From Ascochyta rabiei (taxonomy: Eukaryota > Ascomycota > Dothideomycetes > Pleosporales > Didymellaceae): a stretch of DNA of 64,000 nucleotides. This document shows positions 42,408-53,086 of the stretch, one piece after another. The stretch lies in NCBI RefSeq assembly GCF_004011695.2, contig NC_082414.1:310001-374000 (forward strand), in the 5' to 3' direction. A program made the position numbers and the translations under genes. Each line of letters starts with the position of its first letter. The stretch's first letter is position 1. Under the pieces are notes generated by a model. It was not told the origin of the DNA. It ran no database searches and saw nothing but the letters and a program-made list of their open reading frames with translations.

Positions 42408-45400
42408 ATGTCCGAATGGCGCCAGAAAGGATTTGTCCAGGATTCGGATGAGGAAGAAGACGAATCTCAACTCGAGAGCCAGAATTCCAGGCAAGCTACA
42501 CGTTCAAATGGACGCGTCGAGCGCGTTCTTGAGACTGCCAAGCAGCAAGGAAAGCAGGATGTGAACACAGATGCAGTGGAGGATACAGCAGAAGATACAG
42601 GAGGCGGTGCTGGAGCTTTGGAAGAGCTGTCGAGGGCATACGACCGGGACTCCGTCAGTCACACACCTACGAGACGCACCTCGTCCAGGCGACCAACGCT
42701 TTCGCCTTTCACGCCCTTTAGGAGATCTATATCTCGAGAAGAGTCTCTCGAAAGCCCAGATCCACTCCAAGGCTCGCCGACTCCAACGCAACGATTGAAG
42801 AGAACAGCGCCATCGTCACAATTGCTGTCGTCGACCATACAGCGAAGCTCTCCAGAAGAAATACAGTTTCGGCCTAATGCTGCGATCTCGTCGCCACTCC
42901 TTGGTGGGGTCACGGAGCCGGCAAAAAGGCTTTCAGCAGATGGCAACCTGTACAACATAAAGACGTCTGCGATTCTGGGCGAATTTGGTGTGGCAGCTCT
43001 CTCAGACGACTCTGAGGATGAACTTCACCGAGGCCAGTGCTCAGATGCGGAGTCGATGCTCTCAGATTATCCTTCGGATCTATCAGACACAGAGCCACGA
43101 CCAGGCATGTCGTTTGCTGTCCCTCACAGGCGGACTGCTGTTCAGGTGGTCATTCATTCGTCAACAGCTCTACAACATCAACTTGCGGAGGAGGAACTAA
43201 GACGCCGTCAATTTCGTCAGCGAAAACCGATCCAGTTGCACCCATATGCTCTGGAAGGTGAACGATATCGCAGAGAAGTACAGAGCCGAGGCCTTAAGCC
43301 GGTCCCTCGAGAAAGATCTTCGCAGCGACGACAGGCTCAGAACGATACCGAAACGCAGGAAGAAGAATTCAACCCATTCAGAAGCTGCTCGAGCAGCCCC
43401 CTGGATGCAGAGATTTTCGTGTCTACACCTGCTGCTCGACAATCCAGAGAGGGTATGCAACCGCGTAGCTCAATTCGAAGGCCTATATCCGATCCACCAA
43501 AACGTAGGTCATCTGCCAACCAGCTTCGCCTTCCAAAGGCGGCAAAGAGGAGGAGGTTAGACAATGCTCTATCCCAAGCTTTGGATACACCGGCAAGGAC
43601 TTCAGAAAGCAGTTCTGTCCCTCGTGACATCTGGTCTGTCCCTCCTCACTCGCCGCCATACTCGAGTAGTCCTCCAATCAATGCGAAGTTGGGCAAGTTG
43701 CTCTCGAACAGTAATGCGGATAGTCTACCAACACCTTCCAACTCTTCTACTTTCCAAGATGAGCGTCAACTGTTACCGGATTCGGACTCCGATCCTGTTT
43801 CTCGCAGCGTGCAGAGGTCTGGCGGAGAGTTGCGCCGTTCAACAAGGACCGTTCATAGCGACGATCCGTCCTCCGACTCAGATGCAAGCAGTGAGTCCGA
43901 GCAAGTACATGGGGAGCTACAGAAAGTCAGCAAGAGGATTAGAGGCGTCCTTCCAGCATCTTGGCTTCGAATCGATCAACAGGCACAGGAACGACGACAA
44001 GCGCCTGCTCGTCAACGAGCTCGCCTGGATGCTACGTTGTCTCCAGAGCCAGCAGAGCCCCAGAGAGGTGTAGCACAAAGAGTCACGAGGCCTTTTGGTC
44101 ACTCTACCGGACTTGCTAGACCGGCTACCGCACCAGCAGGCATCGTGGTCATATCGGACGATTCCGATCAAGATATCGAGCCCTCAGTATACCGACAAGC
44201 CCACGATGTACACAAATCAGTGGAAGATGCTTCCGCTTTGGCTGCGATGTTCGATGATCGCTATGCCGCATGTGATGATGACTTAGCAAGCATGGAATAC
44301 GACCGGCTGCAACTGCCTACCCTTACTGAGTCTGGCTCAAAGCGAAAGCGGCAGCCGAAAATCGCAGACGCCTTTGGAAACATGAAAAGGACGAAGTCTT
44401 CAACTGCTGTTTCCAAAAGCAGTCGATTTGCAAATCCCATGCCTGGTCCTTCTAAACACAAGAGTCAAACTGGATCCAAAAGAGCACATCGAACCCCACC
44501 ACCAGCTCTGAGTGTGATAGATGCTGAATTACCACCAAACGTACCTGAATTTCTCAGACTTGCTATACGAGCCGCACGTCGTGATGTCAATCAAGCTCGT
44601 CAAAGCCCTCGTCGCAAGCAGATCCGATTGCATACCGCGCAAGATACGGAAGATGCAAACGCTCCCCTCCGACAGTGGCAACAAGGTCGCTTAAAACCCA
44701 AGATCAAACCGACTACAGATCGACAACAAAGCGACCGTCGACCTCTAGTAGCAACAACGCATAATCGGCAGCACACCTTGCGTCACAGTAACCTCGAAAA
44801 TAGTGCCAGCGAGGATGTAGGTATCGACCTAGTACCAACAAGCTCAAACTCGAGACCACGTGTGCGCAAAGCAGTAGCTCCTGCGCTTCAATTGCTCCAC
44901 AGAACTTCAGTCACAGTCAGCAAAGCTCCTCGACAAAAGATCGTTGCACGAGCCTTCAATCGTTCTGAGAGTGTGCTTCAGCGTGGCCCACTTCCTCTTA
45001 GGGCTGCGCAACTTGAGGGTGACGAGAAAGACTTTGGTCGCAGTCACCGGAAGATCGCATTTCAAAGGGGCCTGCAGCATGTCAACCAACAGTCTAGCAT
45101 TCATCAAACCCCCAAACACTTGTTGAACCCGCAATTGGCACGTTTTCTCGCCGATGACGACGCTGTGCTTCCACCACTACCTACGGCCAAGGAAGCTGGG
45201 AAGGTTCGAGAGCTTGTAGAGGCCAGCGCTACTGAGACCGTCCTTTCATCCAGGAAACGCCTTGTACGGAAGCCTCAGGCTAAGCGACTCGACATTGACG
45301 CGCGAAAGTACAGGCAGCCAAGCGAGCCAGTCTTTGAAACGGCTGTTGTGGTTCCGACCTCAGTTTCAACTGACAGCACTTCAGTAGAGCAACACGGGGA

Positions 45401-48400
45401 TGTCTTGCAAGGACTCGGACCTTTCGGCACGCGATATCCTATTACTTTCGATATTACACCATTGAAAAGTGATACGTATTTTCATTCAGACACTTTCATA
45501 GGCTCCGAAAACTTTCGACGTGCGTTATCGGTTGGCGGACATGACACTCGAGATCTGGACGAGCATGCAGGATACTGTACAGTCTCGCATGGCTCGGAAA
45601 CGATCAGATGTGGACCCTGGAATGATGAGACCTACTCCCGAATCAACAAGTTGATAACAACGATCTGGCCACCCCCAGGCGAGCACCATGAACAGGGAAT
45701 CGGCGGGACTCTTTTTATTGATGTCATGACATCTCTCTCTGCAATTTTGAGGGCACTCGCTCTCTACTTCACTAATCACCTCAGCTTCCTAGACCCGATC
45801 GACCGGAGCGAGTTCACCCTAAAGATGCAGCATATTCTTCAGTTGCTCTTCGATCGAGTCTCTACAAGTTCCCTAGATGATTCTGAAGCTCAACCATTAC
45901 CAGGTCAGGTAGCGTCCACCAACCGTGTGTTGAGTCATTTGCTCGTCGTGAGTACACAAGTCTATCAAATTGCACAAAAGCCCGTAGTCTCCAACGTCGA
46001 GAAATGCAAGCTTCTGAACCTGATCAAAGACACGTCTCGATTGCTTGTCAGAGATTTCATTAAGAGAACACAAGAGCTGTACGACTTCCACGACAGGAAC
46101 AAGCTTCACAAAGAGCGCGAGAATGGTATTCAAGACAGGGACGCTCTTGTCGAGAGCGTTGTCATCTGCATGCATTCCCTAGAACTGCCCAACACACGTT
46201 CCTTGGGCTTTTGGGACTTGGTCGGTCAAGAACTATCAGCATCTCTCTCCTCAGCACGGCAGATACAAATCTTTGAGAGAGTTTGGGCAACTATATTCTC
46301 GCTGCTACCATTTCACGAATTCGACTTGTCAGGTATCCCCAATCGAAGTCGAACCTCATGTTTCGACAGTGACAGCTGGAGCTGCATTCGCGACCTCATG
46401 AGCCAAGTCTTCAAGCTATATGCAGGCACATTCAGACAGAATGGCTCATCAGCCAACGATTATGTCCGCGCCAATCTCACCAGATGCTATGTGCTCATCA
46501 ACGACTGGCACTGGAGCCGTCCTGAACAGGTCCTCAATGTCGTTTTTGACTTCTTCGGCAGACATGGTCTGAAGCCGCTCCGACGGGAGACCATCACAGG
46601 ATCAGCAGACTTTCTACAAGACTTTGCTGCAGGAAGCAGCTTGTCGCTTGCACCCAACGAAAGCTCTTTCCATGTTGCGCTCAAATGTCTGTTGACAGGC
46701 TTGCGAGGCATGAATGACACGTATCCGGAAAAGAAGATTCGGAGCTTCGTATTCAGACTCGTTCCCAACCACGGGCGTACGTATCCGAAAGATCAGTCAC
46801 TCGAAGAGGAGAGCTTAGCTGCTCTTCGTAACCACCACGACCTACTCTCTGCGCTCTACTGTGCAGCTCCACCTTCCTGTCGTCCAAAGTTGACTCTGAT
46901 CCGCGGACTCGTGAGCCACGAGAACTCGCATCGCGAAGCATGTAGAGTTAACGTTCGTGCCTGGGCGAACTTGACCGCTTTTCAGTTATCGACAGAAGAA
47001 CAATATGAAGCTGCGAAGCCTTTTGCCCTTTGGTACAAGGATATCATGCATCAAACCTTGAAACAATATCGACTAGCCAAGACCGAGGCTGAAGAGTACC
47101 TCAAATTGGGAGTGCTGGACGGGACGGCCGAAGTATCTGCGGTCATGGTACGACAAGCGATGGAGAGAAATCAGGGACAGGTCATTGCAACTCTGCGTGA
47201 TAGTATCACAGGTATGAAGAAGGCCATTGAGCGTGCTAGAGACCAGGTCGGTATTGCTACATTCTTGACCGACTCCGATATTGTACATCTGCTTGAACTC
47301 CCACACCTGGAGGACCTTCGACTTCTCAGTGTTATCAGGGACACTCTCGTAGTCTTTCGAAGGTACGCTTTTCTGCAAAAAGCCCAGGCTACGCATGAAG
47401 CAAGTCAACCGAGAAGCGAAGAGAGCCAAGATTACGGAGACTTTCCCGACCTGGACGATCTGGATGATACAGAAGCACTGCAAGCTGTCCAAACCAAAGC
47501 TTCGTCACTACCTTCGCGCCTCGATTTCGTGCAAGCGCCGCTATGGCACCTGATGTCTAACGCTTTTGGGGCCGAGCATTCCCCAGATGATAACCTTCTC
47601 ATGGATTGTGTTGACACATGGGTCCTCATTGCTGGTGATCAGGTCATGACTGGGGCGAGACAGTGGTCGCACTATATGGACTCGTTCAGCCAGATGTCAT
47701 GGCAACAGCTACGACAAACCGAGCAGACCAGGAAGTTCGGCCCATACTTCATGTCGGCGCTAATTGCCTGTGACCCTGCTGCTTACGAGGAGCATCGCTA
47801 CGAATTTTTAACAGCTCTACTTCTTTCTCTGGCCGACCGCGAGTCCATGCTCAGATTCCAATATCAGCTTTTGGATGCCATCGTGCGAACAGATCAAGAC
47901 CATCCTCTGTTGAGAAATATCCCATTCTTTCGAACCGGGCAGAGCGGAGATCTGGACATTACTGCTGATACTGTGCGGTCGAGACGCCTCGCTCTCATCT
48001 CCAGCTTACTGTCCAGTATGCGGGAGGACGTATTCGTAACCTCGGTGCAAGAACCAACACGTACTGCCGAGGTGAAGAGATTGTATGCGGCGATGCTGAA
48101 AGACTTCATGGCCAGACTAAAGAGCAACTACCAAAAGCTGCAGCAAGGAGGCACAGTCACGGGAGCATATGTGGAGTTTGTCCAAAAGATCGTCCAGTTC
48201 CTCAAGCAGTACACAGGTGATATTTGTCCTGTTCTGCCGTTCTTCACTGACTCGGTGGCATTTCCACTACCGTCTACGGACCCCACGTATGTGGTTGGTC
48301 GGCTATGTGGGTACGCACCGAATGTGGAAACTCCTGGGATCGCCAAACAGCTATCTGTGTTCATACAGACCGTAGCGCAGCAAGCCGCTGCTGACAATCA

Positions 48401-49196
48401 ACAAGAATACCTTGTGAACCAGCTCACAACCGCTCTGCGCCCAAACGAAGCTTCTGTTGCAGACCGGTTGGCGTTACGAACAGTGCTGCTCCAAGGGATT
48501 TTCCCAGCGTATATCGAAGAAGCGTACTCGTCACCTACAGGTTATCTTGTTGCAAGACCCATTCTGCGTTGCCTTCCAGCTATGCTAGACGATATGATCT
48601 TCGATCTACGTGTCAGTCAATCTAGCTCTCTGTCAACAATTATCCAGAACATTCTTTCTGTTGCACATGCCTTCTTCAGAGGTACCGAGCAGTTGAAGGG
48701 TGACTATCTCCTCTTTCGACAGTCGAACACGCTGAGCGGCTTGGTGTACATGCTCGGAGCCGCAACGTCAATTATGCGCCTGACCGATTACCTTGTGGAC
48801 CGGACTACGTACAACATCGAGCATGGTAGGCCACTGTTTGTCATCTACATGGAAGAGTTTAGTGGATACGTTGCAAAGATGATCGAGGGAACAGCAGCAA
48901 ACAATTTGCCCTCGTACCAAGGAGACGCACATGAAGGGGTATCAAGTCCGAAGTATGTGGACATTTTAGCGTTCTGCAAACGAGGTCTGAAGAGCAGCCT
49001 AGAAACGAACTGGAGTGAAGATCAAGGCTCTATCTGGTTTGGCCAGGGTCGTGCAAAGAAGGAAGTCGTACTCGACATTGGGTCGAGTGAGGACGAGAGG
49101 GTCAGATTAAGATACGCGCTGAACAGGTTCCAGCACAGTATCCGCGAGGTATCCAACAACTACCCGCAAGGTTTTGGAGACGATGTTGTTGTCTAG
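42408..49196 (+). CDS. MMS22: Mus7/MMS22-family DNA replication-repair protein
   Basis: An intron-less frame of 2262 residues from ATG 42408 (MSEWRQKGFVQDSDEEED). This start has the W-x(4)-G-x-V-x-DSDEE pattern of fungal MMS22 orthologues, so I prefer it to the in-frame codon at 42348. The N-terminal 1000 residues are acidic, Ser/Arg-rich and disordered, with many S/T-P sites and acidic clusters (SDDSDQDIEPS). From about residue 1010 the protein is helical and conserved (GIGGTLFIDVMTSLSAILRALALYF, the Mus7/MMS22 block), ending FGDDVVV. MMS22 works with the Rtt101-Mms1 cullin ligase and Tof1-Csm3-like fork factors to recover stalled forks and tolerate alkylation damage. The lack of introns over 6.8 kb contrasts with most neighbours. 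Family call from the conserved start, length and the C-terminal block. Confidence 0.85.
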   Translation: MSEWRQKGFVQDSDEEEDESQLESQNSRQATRSNGRVERVLETAKQQGKQDVNTDAVEDTAEDTGGGAGALEELSRAYDRDSVSHTPTRRTSSRRPTLSPFTPFRRSISREESLESPDPLQGSPTPTQRLKRTAPSSQLLSSTIQRSSPEEIQFRPNAAISSPLLGGVTEPAKRLSADGNLYNIKTSAILGEFGVAALSDDSEDELHRGQCSDAESMLSDYPSDLSDTEPRPGMSFAVPHRRTAVQVVIHSSTALQHQLAEEELRRRQFRQRKPIQLHPYALEGERYRREVQSRGLKPVPRERSSQRRQAQNDTETQEEEFNPFRSCSSSPLDAEIFVSTPAARQSREGMQPRSSIRRPISDPPKRRSSANQLRLPKAAKRRRLDNALSQALDTPARTSESSSVPRDIWSVPPHSPPYSSSPPINAKLGKLLSNSNADSLPTPSNSSTFQDERQLLPDSDSDPVSRSVQRSGGELRRSTRTVHSDDPSSDSDASSESEQVHGELQKVSKRIRGVLPASWLRIDQQAQERRQAPARQRARLDATLSPEPAEPQRGVAQRVTRPFGHSTGLARPATAPAGIVVISDDSDQDIEPSVYRQAHDVHKSVEDASALAAMFDDRYAACDDDLASMEYDRLQLPTLTESGSKRKRQPKIADAFGNMKRTKSSTAVSKSSRFANPMPGPSKHKSQTGSKRAHRTPPPALSVIDAELPPNVPEFLRLAIRAARRDVNQARQSPRRKQIRLHTAQDTEDANAPLRQWQQGRLKPKIKPTTDRQQSDRRPLVATTHNRQHTLRHSNLENSASEDVGIDLVPTSSNSRPRVRKAVAPALQLLHRTSVTVSKAPRQKIVARAFNRSESVLQRGPLPLRAAQLEGDEKDFGRSHRKIAFQRGLQHVNQQSSIHQTPKHLLNPQLARFLADDDAVLPPLPTAKEAGKVRELVEASATETVLSSRKRLVRKPQAKRLDIDARKYRQPSEPVFETAVVVPTSVSTDSTSVEQHGDVLQGLGPFGTRYPITFDITPLKSDTYFHSDTFIGSENFRRALSVGGHDTRDLDEHAGYCTVSHGSETIRCGPWNDETYSRINKLITTIWPPPGEHHEQGIGGTLFIDVMTSLSAILRALALYFTNHLSFLDPIDRSEFTLKMQHILQLLFDRVSTSSLDDSEAQPLPGQVASTNRVLSHLLVVSTQVYQIAQKPVVSNVEKCKLLNLIKDTSRLLVRDFIKRTQELYDFHDRNKLHKERENGIQDRDALVESVVICMHSLELPNTRSLGFWDLVGQELSASLSSARQIQIFERVWATIFSLLPFHEFDLSGIPNRSRTSCFDSDSWSCIRDLMSQVFKLYAGTFRQNGSSANDYVRANLTRCYVLINDWHWSRPEQVLNVVFDFFGRHGLKPLRRETITGSADFLQDFAAGSSLSLAPNESSFHVALKCLLTGLRGMNDTYPEKKIRSFVFRLVPNHGRTYPKDQSLEEESLAALRNHHDLLSALYCAAPPSCRPKLTLIRGLVSHENSHREACRVNVRAWANLTAFQLSTEEQYEAAKPFALWYKDIMHQTLKQYRLAKTEAEEYLKLGVLDGTAEVSAVMVRQAMERNQGQVIATLRDSITGMKKAIERARDQVGIATFLTDSDIVHLLELPHLEDLRLLSVIRDTLVVFRRYAFLQKAQATHEASQPRSEESQDYGDFPDLDDLDDTEALQAVQTKASSLPSRLDFVQAPLWHLMSNAFGAEHSPDDNLLMDCVDTWVLIAGDQVMTGARQWSHYMDSFSQMSWQQLRQTEQTRKFGPYFMSALIACDPAAYEEHRYEFLTALLLSLADRESMLRFQYQLLDAIVRTDQDHPLLRNIPFFRTGQSGDLDITADTVRSRRLALISSLLSSMREDVFVTSVQEPTRTAEVKRLYAAMLKDFMARLKSNYQKLQQGGTVTGAYVEFVQKIVQFLKQYTGDICPVLPFFTDSVAFPLPSTDPTYVVGRLCGYAPNVETPGIAKQLSVFIQTVAQQAAADNQQEYLVNQLTTALRPNEASVADRLALRTVLLQGIFPAYIEEAYSSPTGYLVARPILRCLPAMLDDMIFDLRVSQSSSLSTIIQNILSVAHAFFRGTEQLKGDYLLFRQSNTLSGLVYMLGAATSIMRLTDYLVDRTTYNIEHGRPLFVIYMEEFSGYVAKMIEGTAANNLPSYQGDAHEGVSSPKYVDILAFCKRGLKSSLETNWSEDQGSIWFGQGRAKKEVVLDIGSSEDERVRLRYALNRFQHSIREVSNNYPQGFGDDVVV

Positions 49197-49438
49197 CATT
49201 TAGCCATTCTGCATCTAGCGGCATTCACAGCGTTATTAGCATGGTCACGACCATCAACTAGTAATTACTTCTCAACCAATTAACATGGTGCGTTGAACGG
49301 CTCTTTATTTTGATCACCAATGAACATGTATCAGTCGTGTTGCGTAGCTATGATCGCCAATGTAATCCAAGCTGAACTCACCAATGTTGTCGCTGAACCT
49401 TGGGCGTTCAGGAAACCCCGCTGTTTCCACTATCAACG

Positions 49439-50716
49439 ATGCCACCCAGAAAGAGACAGAAGACTGGTGAAGACTCAAGCGCAACATCAGGGGAGCGCGA
49501 GGAAAGCGCGCAAGAAGATGAACAGCAAGTAGAAAGCTCGGCTGCTCAACACAACAAGAACAACGATGATCCGGGGCAAGCCGAAGATTCGCAGCGTAGG
49601 TGTTCACGCCATAGCCATGCACAGCTCTAAATATCCCAGACCAAAGATATCCCAGAGCATGAGTATGTCTGTATGTACCGCCCCCGTTTGGATTACACAA
49701 TCGAGAATCGTCTTCTTGGCGAGGAGTCCAAAGAAGAGGAAGACCTCGAGGGATGGTACGTCAATTGTTTTAACACCGAGAACAAGGGTGGCGTCATGCT
49801 AGAGCCTGCGAAAAACCACCCCTAGAACAAGTGGTGCATCATGTGGGAGGGCTATAAGATGTTCATGGACTATGGGAGAGGCGCGAAATACTGCAACCCT
49901 GACAGGTTTGGGATGTACATCTACAATAATTTCGAGGGATGAGGCATCCAGGAGCTGCTTGAGAATTTCATGAGTGACTATAGTGGGCTCCCTTTAAGGG
50001 TTGCATCGTGCTAACGTGAAGGCAGATCGTCGCATTTGATGCATCTCTGAAGATGAAAGATGAAAATGCGCTGAAGCACACATGAGCAATTGTCAGCGCA
50101 CTCAGCTTGTGGTCGATTGAAGTTGATCTGGGTCCGCTTGTCGGTGCGTAACCTCCTAGCTATCCACATCTGCAGAGCACTAACAATATCCCAGGCAATG
50201 AGAACGGAGAAGACACAAGCCATAAGTGGCCTAGTCGGCTATGCACTTCTTCGCGGCCTTGCATCTCTGAACTTCGCTGAAGAACTCGAACCTGACACAA
50301 ACTGCCCCAACGTTCCCATTGCCATCACGTCCCTTCTCGAGTTCTCTAACAGCCTCCCCGACTACGGCATCGAAGACGAGGCTGTCGAGTGACGCCCGCA
50401 TGCTGCTACCTACTTCAAGAAGGGCAACTTTTCCGCCGGAAAGGGTGTTTCGAATACTGAGAAGATCCTTAAATCAGTGACAGGTGGGATTGAAGGAGAG
50501 CTTGCGAAGAAGACGGCTAAGGACCCTTGGGGCTGGAACAAGATGCCAAAGGCCTACAAACAGAGTTTCGGAGTCCGAGATAAAATTGGAGGCACGAAAT
50601 ATGACATTACGAAGATGAGCAGGAAGGAGAGGGCCAGCTACGCGTTTGACAATGTAGATCCGCTTTCAGAGGTCAGTGAGAAGGACTTGAAGGAGGATAT
50701 CCTTGACCTTGTTTAG
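49439..50716 (+). pseudogene. Decayed gene for a fungal hypothetical protein
   Basis: Recognisable protein sequence runs from MPPRKRQKTGEDSS (49439) through PEHEYVCMYRPRLDYTIENR and KWCIMWEGYKMFMDYGRGAKY to GRGAKYCNPDRFGMYIYNN. In that frame it is interrupted by TAG at 49823 and TGA at 49940. It resumes one frame over (KMKDENALKHT, TGA at 50083). It then returns as ISGLVGYALLRGLASLNF... with TGA at 50390, and continues without a break to DLKEDILDLV and a stop at 50714-50716. Possible introns lie at 49609-49645 and about 50142-50194, but phases do not match cleanly. Trp/Tyr/Phe-rich ordered sequence shows this was a real protein; I do not know its function. At least four nonsense codons make a functional product unlikely. 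Confidence 0.75.
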
Positions 50717-51748
50717 ATATGCTTTTCGAACGTTGTCGTGTCATGGCTGTATCATGGCGAAGATAAAGTCTACCGAGGTGTTGATAATACAACAGTTCCG
50801 CAGCGCAATTTCATCTCAAATCAAGGTAAACATACACCTGGATCATACGACTGCGGACGGACACTTGCACACTTTCCAAGTGCATGATCATGTTCACCCA
50901 GCTTGCGCGAGGCTACTGCGCCGTCATCGTTCGTTTCGGCCCGATCGACAAAGCTACGCATGGATGGCCATCAATTACTCACGGCGCATCTCCAGACCGC
51001 CTCAGTCAGGACTCCTAGAGCGTAGATGATGCGCCCTGATCATCGCCTAGCAACCGAGCATGTGCGGAGCACATTCCGACCTCCGTCACGGGCACAAACA
51101 ATCATACTGAGTTTCCAGTTAATCCTGCTTTCAAGTCAGACAGCGAAGGTGCGTGCCCACGACGCCAGATGACAAGTTCTTTGTGCCGGGTTGTCGAAAC
51201 CCCGCTCGCAATTCAAAGATCGAGACTCTCGGCTCACGGCAGACGACGTATGTCGAAGCCTCAACGCTCGACCCTGTGGCTGTCCCAGCTGACGTTGGAG
51301 CAACGAACGATGCAAGGGCAGGGAAAAGCTGGGTGTGGCGCACGCTGACGTCGCCAGGTAGAATGCAGGCACAATTTTGTGGCGTCGGCCTGACGACCAA
51401 TCAAAATGCTCCAACCAGGGGTGAAAGTACACGCATGACGTGTGCCGTTGCGAAAAGCTTGGTGTGACGGTGGCGCCCTGATCGACAACAAATGCGTGTC
51501 TCGATCAAAGGAAGAACAGGGCAGGAGCTGCAGGATGTGCGAATGATGTGGAGGCTTGCCATACTGGAACACAAGGCTGTCGTCATAGGGTAGAACCATC
51601 ATAAAGCGCGATCTGCTCTGGCAACTTCACATTCTGGCTATCATAACACAACTATTATCAACCACACACCAGTCGACCTTTAGCACCTTCATCACCAACC
51701 TAATCTTCTCTCTCTATACTCCCTTGTTAGACACCTAAGATCTTCATA
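50717..51748. other. Intergenic, no gene recognised
   Basis: 1.0 kb; the last 150 bp are a CA/CT-rich leader before the MARVEL-domain gene. Several overlapping antisense frames of about 100 codons show no motif. Confidence 0.5.
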
Positions 51749-52660
51749 ATGGCTTTCGGCGGTGCTGCGCTGAAGTTCATCGCAACAGCACTCTATGCCC
51801 TCGAGTTTGGCTGTGCTGCAATTGTGCTTGGAATCTACTCCTACTTCCTCGCAGTCCAGGCTGATCGCGATGTCACCATTCCTCGCTGGCAACAGGCTGT
51901 CACTGGTCTGTCAGGTGGAACACTTCTCTACACCATCTTCGCTATTGTATTCACCTGCTGCCTTGGCGGAAAGGCCTTCTTCGCTCTGCTCGGCCTGATC
52001 TTTAACGTTCTTTGCTGCGGTGCCATGATTGCTATCGCAGTTCTCACTCGCGATGGTGCATCCAGCTGCTCCGGCAACGTCAAGACTCCTCTTGGCGATG
52101 GCCCCAGCAACTCCAAGGAGGGCTTTGGCAGCAACGGTCAGGGTAACCAGATCACCTACTCTGCATCGCTCGGCACCACTTGCAGGCTGAACACTGCTTG
52201 TTTCGCTGTCGCCATCGTTGGAGCGTAAGTCACTCGCTGCTTCTCTGGTATCGCTCGACTAACTCTGCCTAGATTCCTCTTCCTCATCTCCATCCCAGTC
52301 CAGATTCTTCTTGGACGTCACCACAAGAAGGAGAAGCGCTTCGGACCTGGACCTACCAACAACTACACTCGTGGCTCCAGCGCTAAGTTCTGGCAGCGCA
52401 AGAAGCGCAACAATGAGCTCCACGACCCTGAAGTCGCTGCTGTCCCTGTCACCTCCACTACCGGCCACGCTGCTCTTGCTCCTGGCGCCCGTGACTACCG
52501 CCCAAGCCACGACACCCACATGACCGGCTCTACTGTGACTGCTCCTTACGGAACTGCTACTCACGGTCCGCTTGACAACCACACTTACAACAAGCCTGTC
52601 ACTGGCGGTTACCACACTGCTCCTGCTGGCACCTACGCGACTCCTGCCACCAACTACTAA
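51749..52660 (+). CDS. MARVEL-like four-span membrane protein
   Basis: Two exons, 51749-52224 and 52273-52660, with a 48-bp intron (GTAAGT...CCTAG); 287 aa. Four hydrophobic segments are visible: about residues 8-32 (FIATALYALEFGCAAIVLGI), 50-72, 76-98 and, across the splice junction, 150-175. The loop before the last span carries a Cys pair (SSCSGN, TTCRLN). The small-residue-rich first span and four-helix layout fit fungal MARVEL proteins, which organise membrane domains such as eisosomes or sites of fusion. The cytosolic tail (after about 180) begins with a basic stretch (GRHHKKEKRF) and becomes Thr/Tyr/Pro/His-rich with repeated TAP/TAT-like units. No enzymatic motif. Start follows a strong leader. 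Confidence 0.8.
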
Positions 52661-53086
52661 GCCATCATCACCTCATAAGCAAGTTTCAGATACGCTCGTG
52701 TAAACAATGTGGAGGTGTTGGAGGCTGATTGCATGATTTCAATTGTACTGTTATTATGACTCTGCGCTTTATACCATGGGAAGGTCTGGATAAGACCTGG
52801 GGAAGACAAGGAATGGTGTGTTTTACGACCTTACGAACCTAATACTTAATGAACAAACAACACAAACCAAATCACTCTCATTGTCGTTTCTGCACATGTG
52901 ATGCCTTACAATGTTCGTATGCATGATTGGCTGCAGACGGAAGGCGCTCTTGGCCTCGCTGCTGATTAATCTAACGTCATATTGCCGAACCGCGAATCTT
53001 CCTCTTCTCCCAAATCAAAGTCAAACATTTTCGTTGCGCCAACTCGCATTCTTCCTGCTCAGCAAATTCACACATAATCCAGCACA
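52661..53086. other. Intergenic, 3' flank of MARVEL gene and NFU1 promoter
   Basis: 426 bp; nothing specific recognised. Confidence 0.5.
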
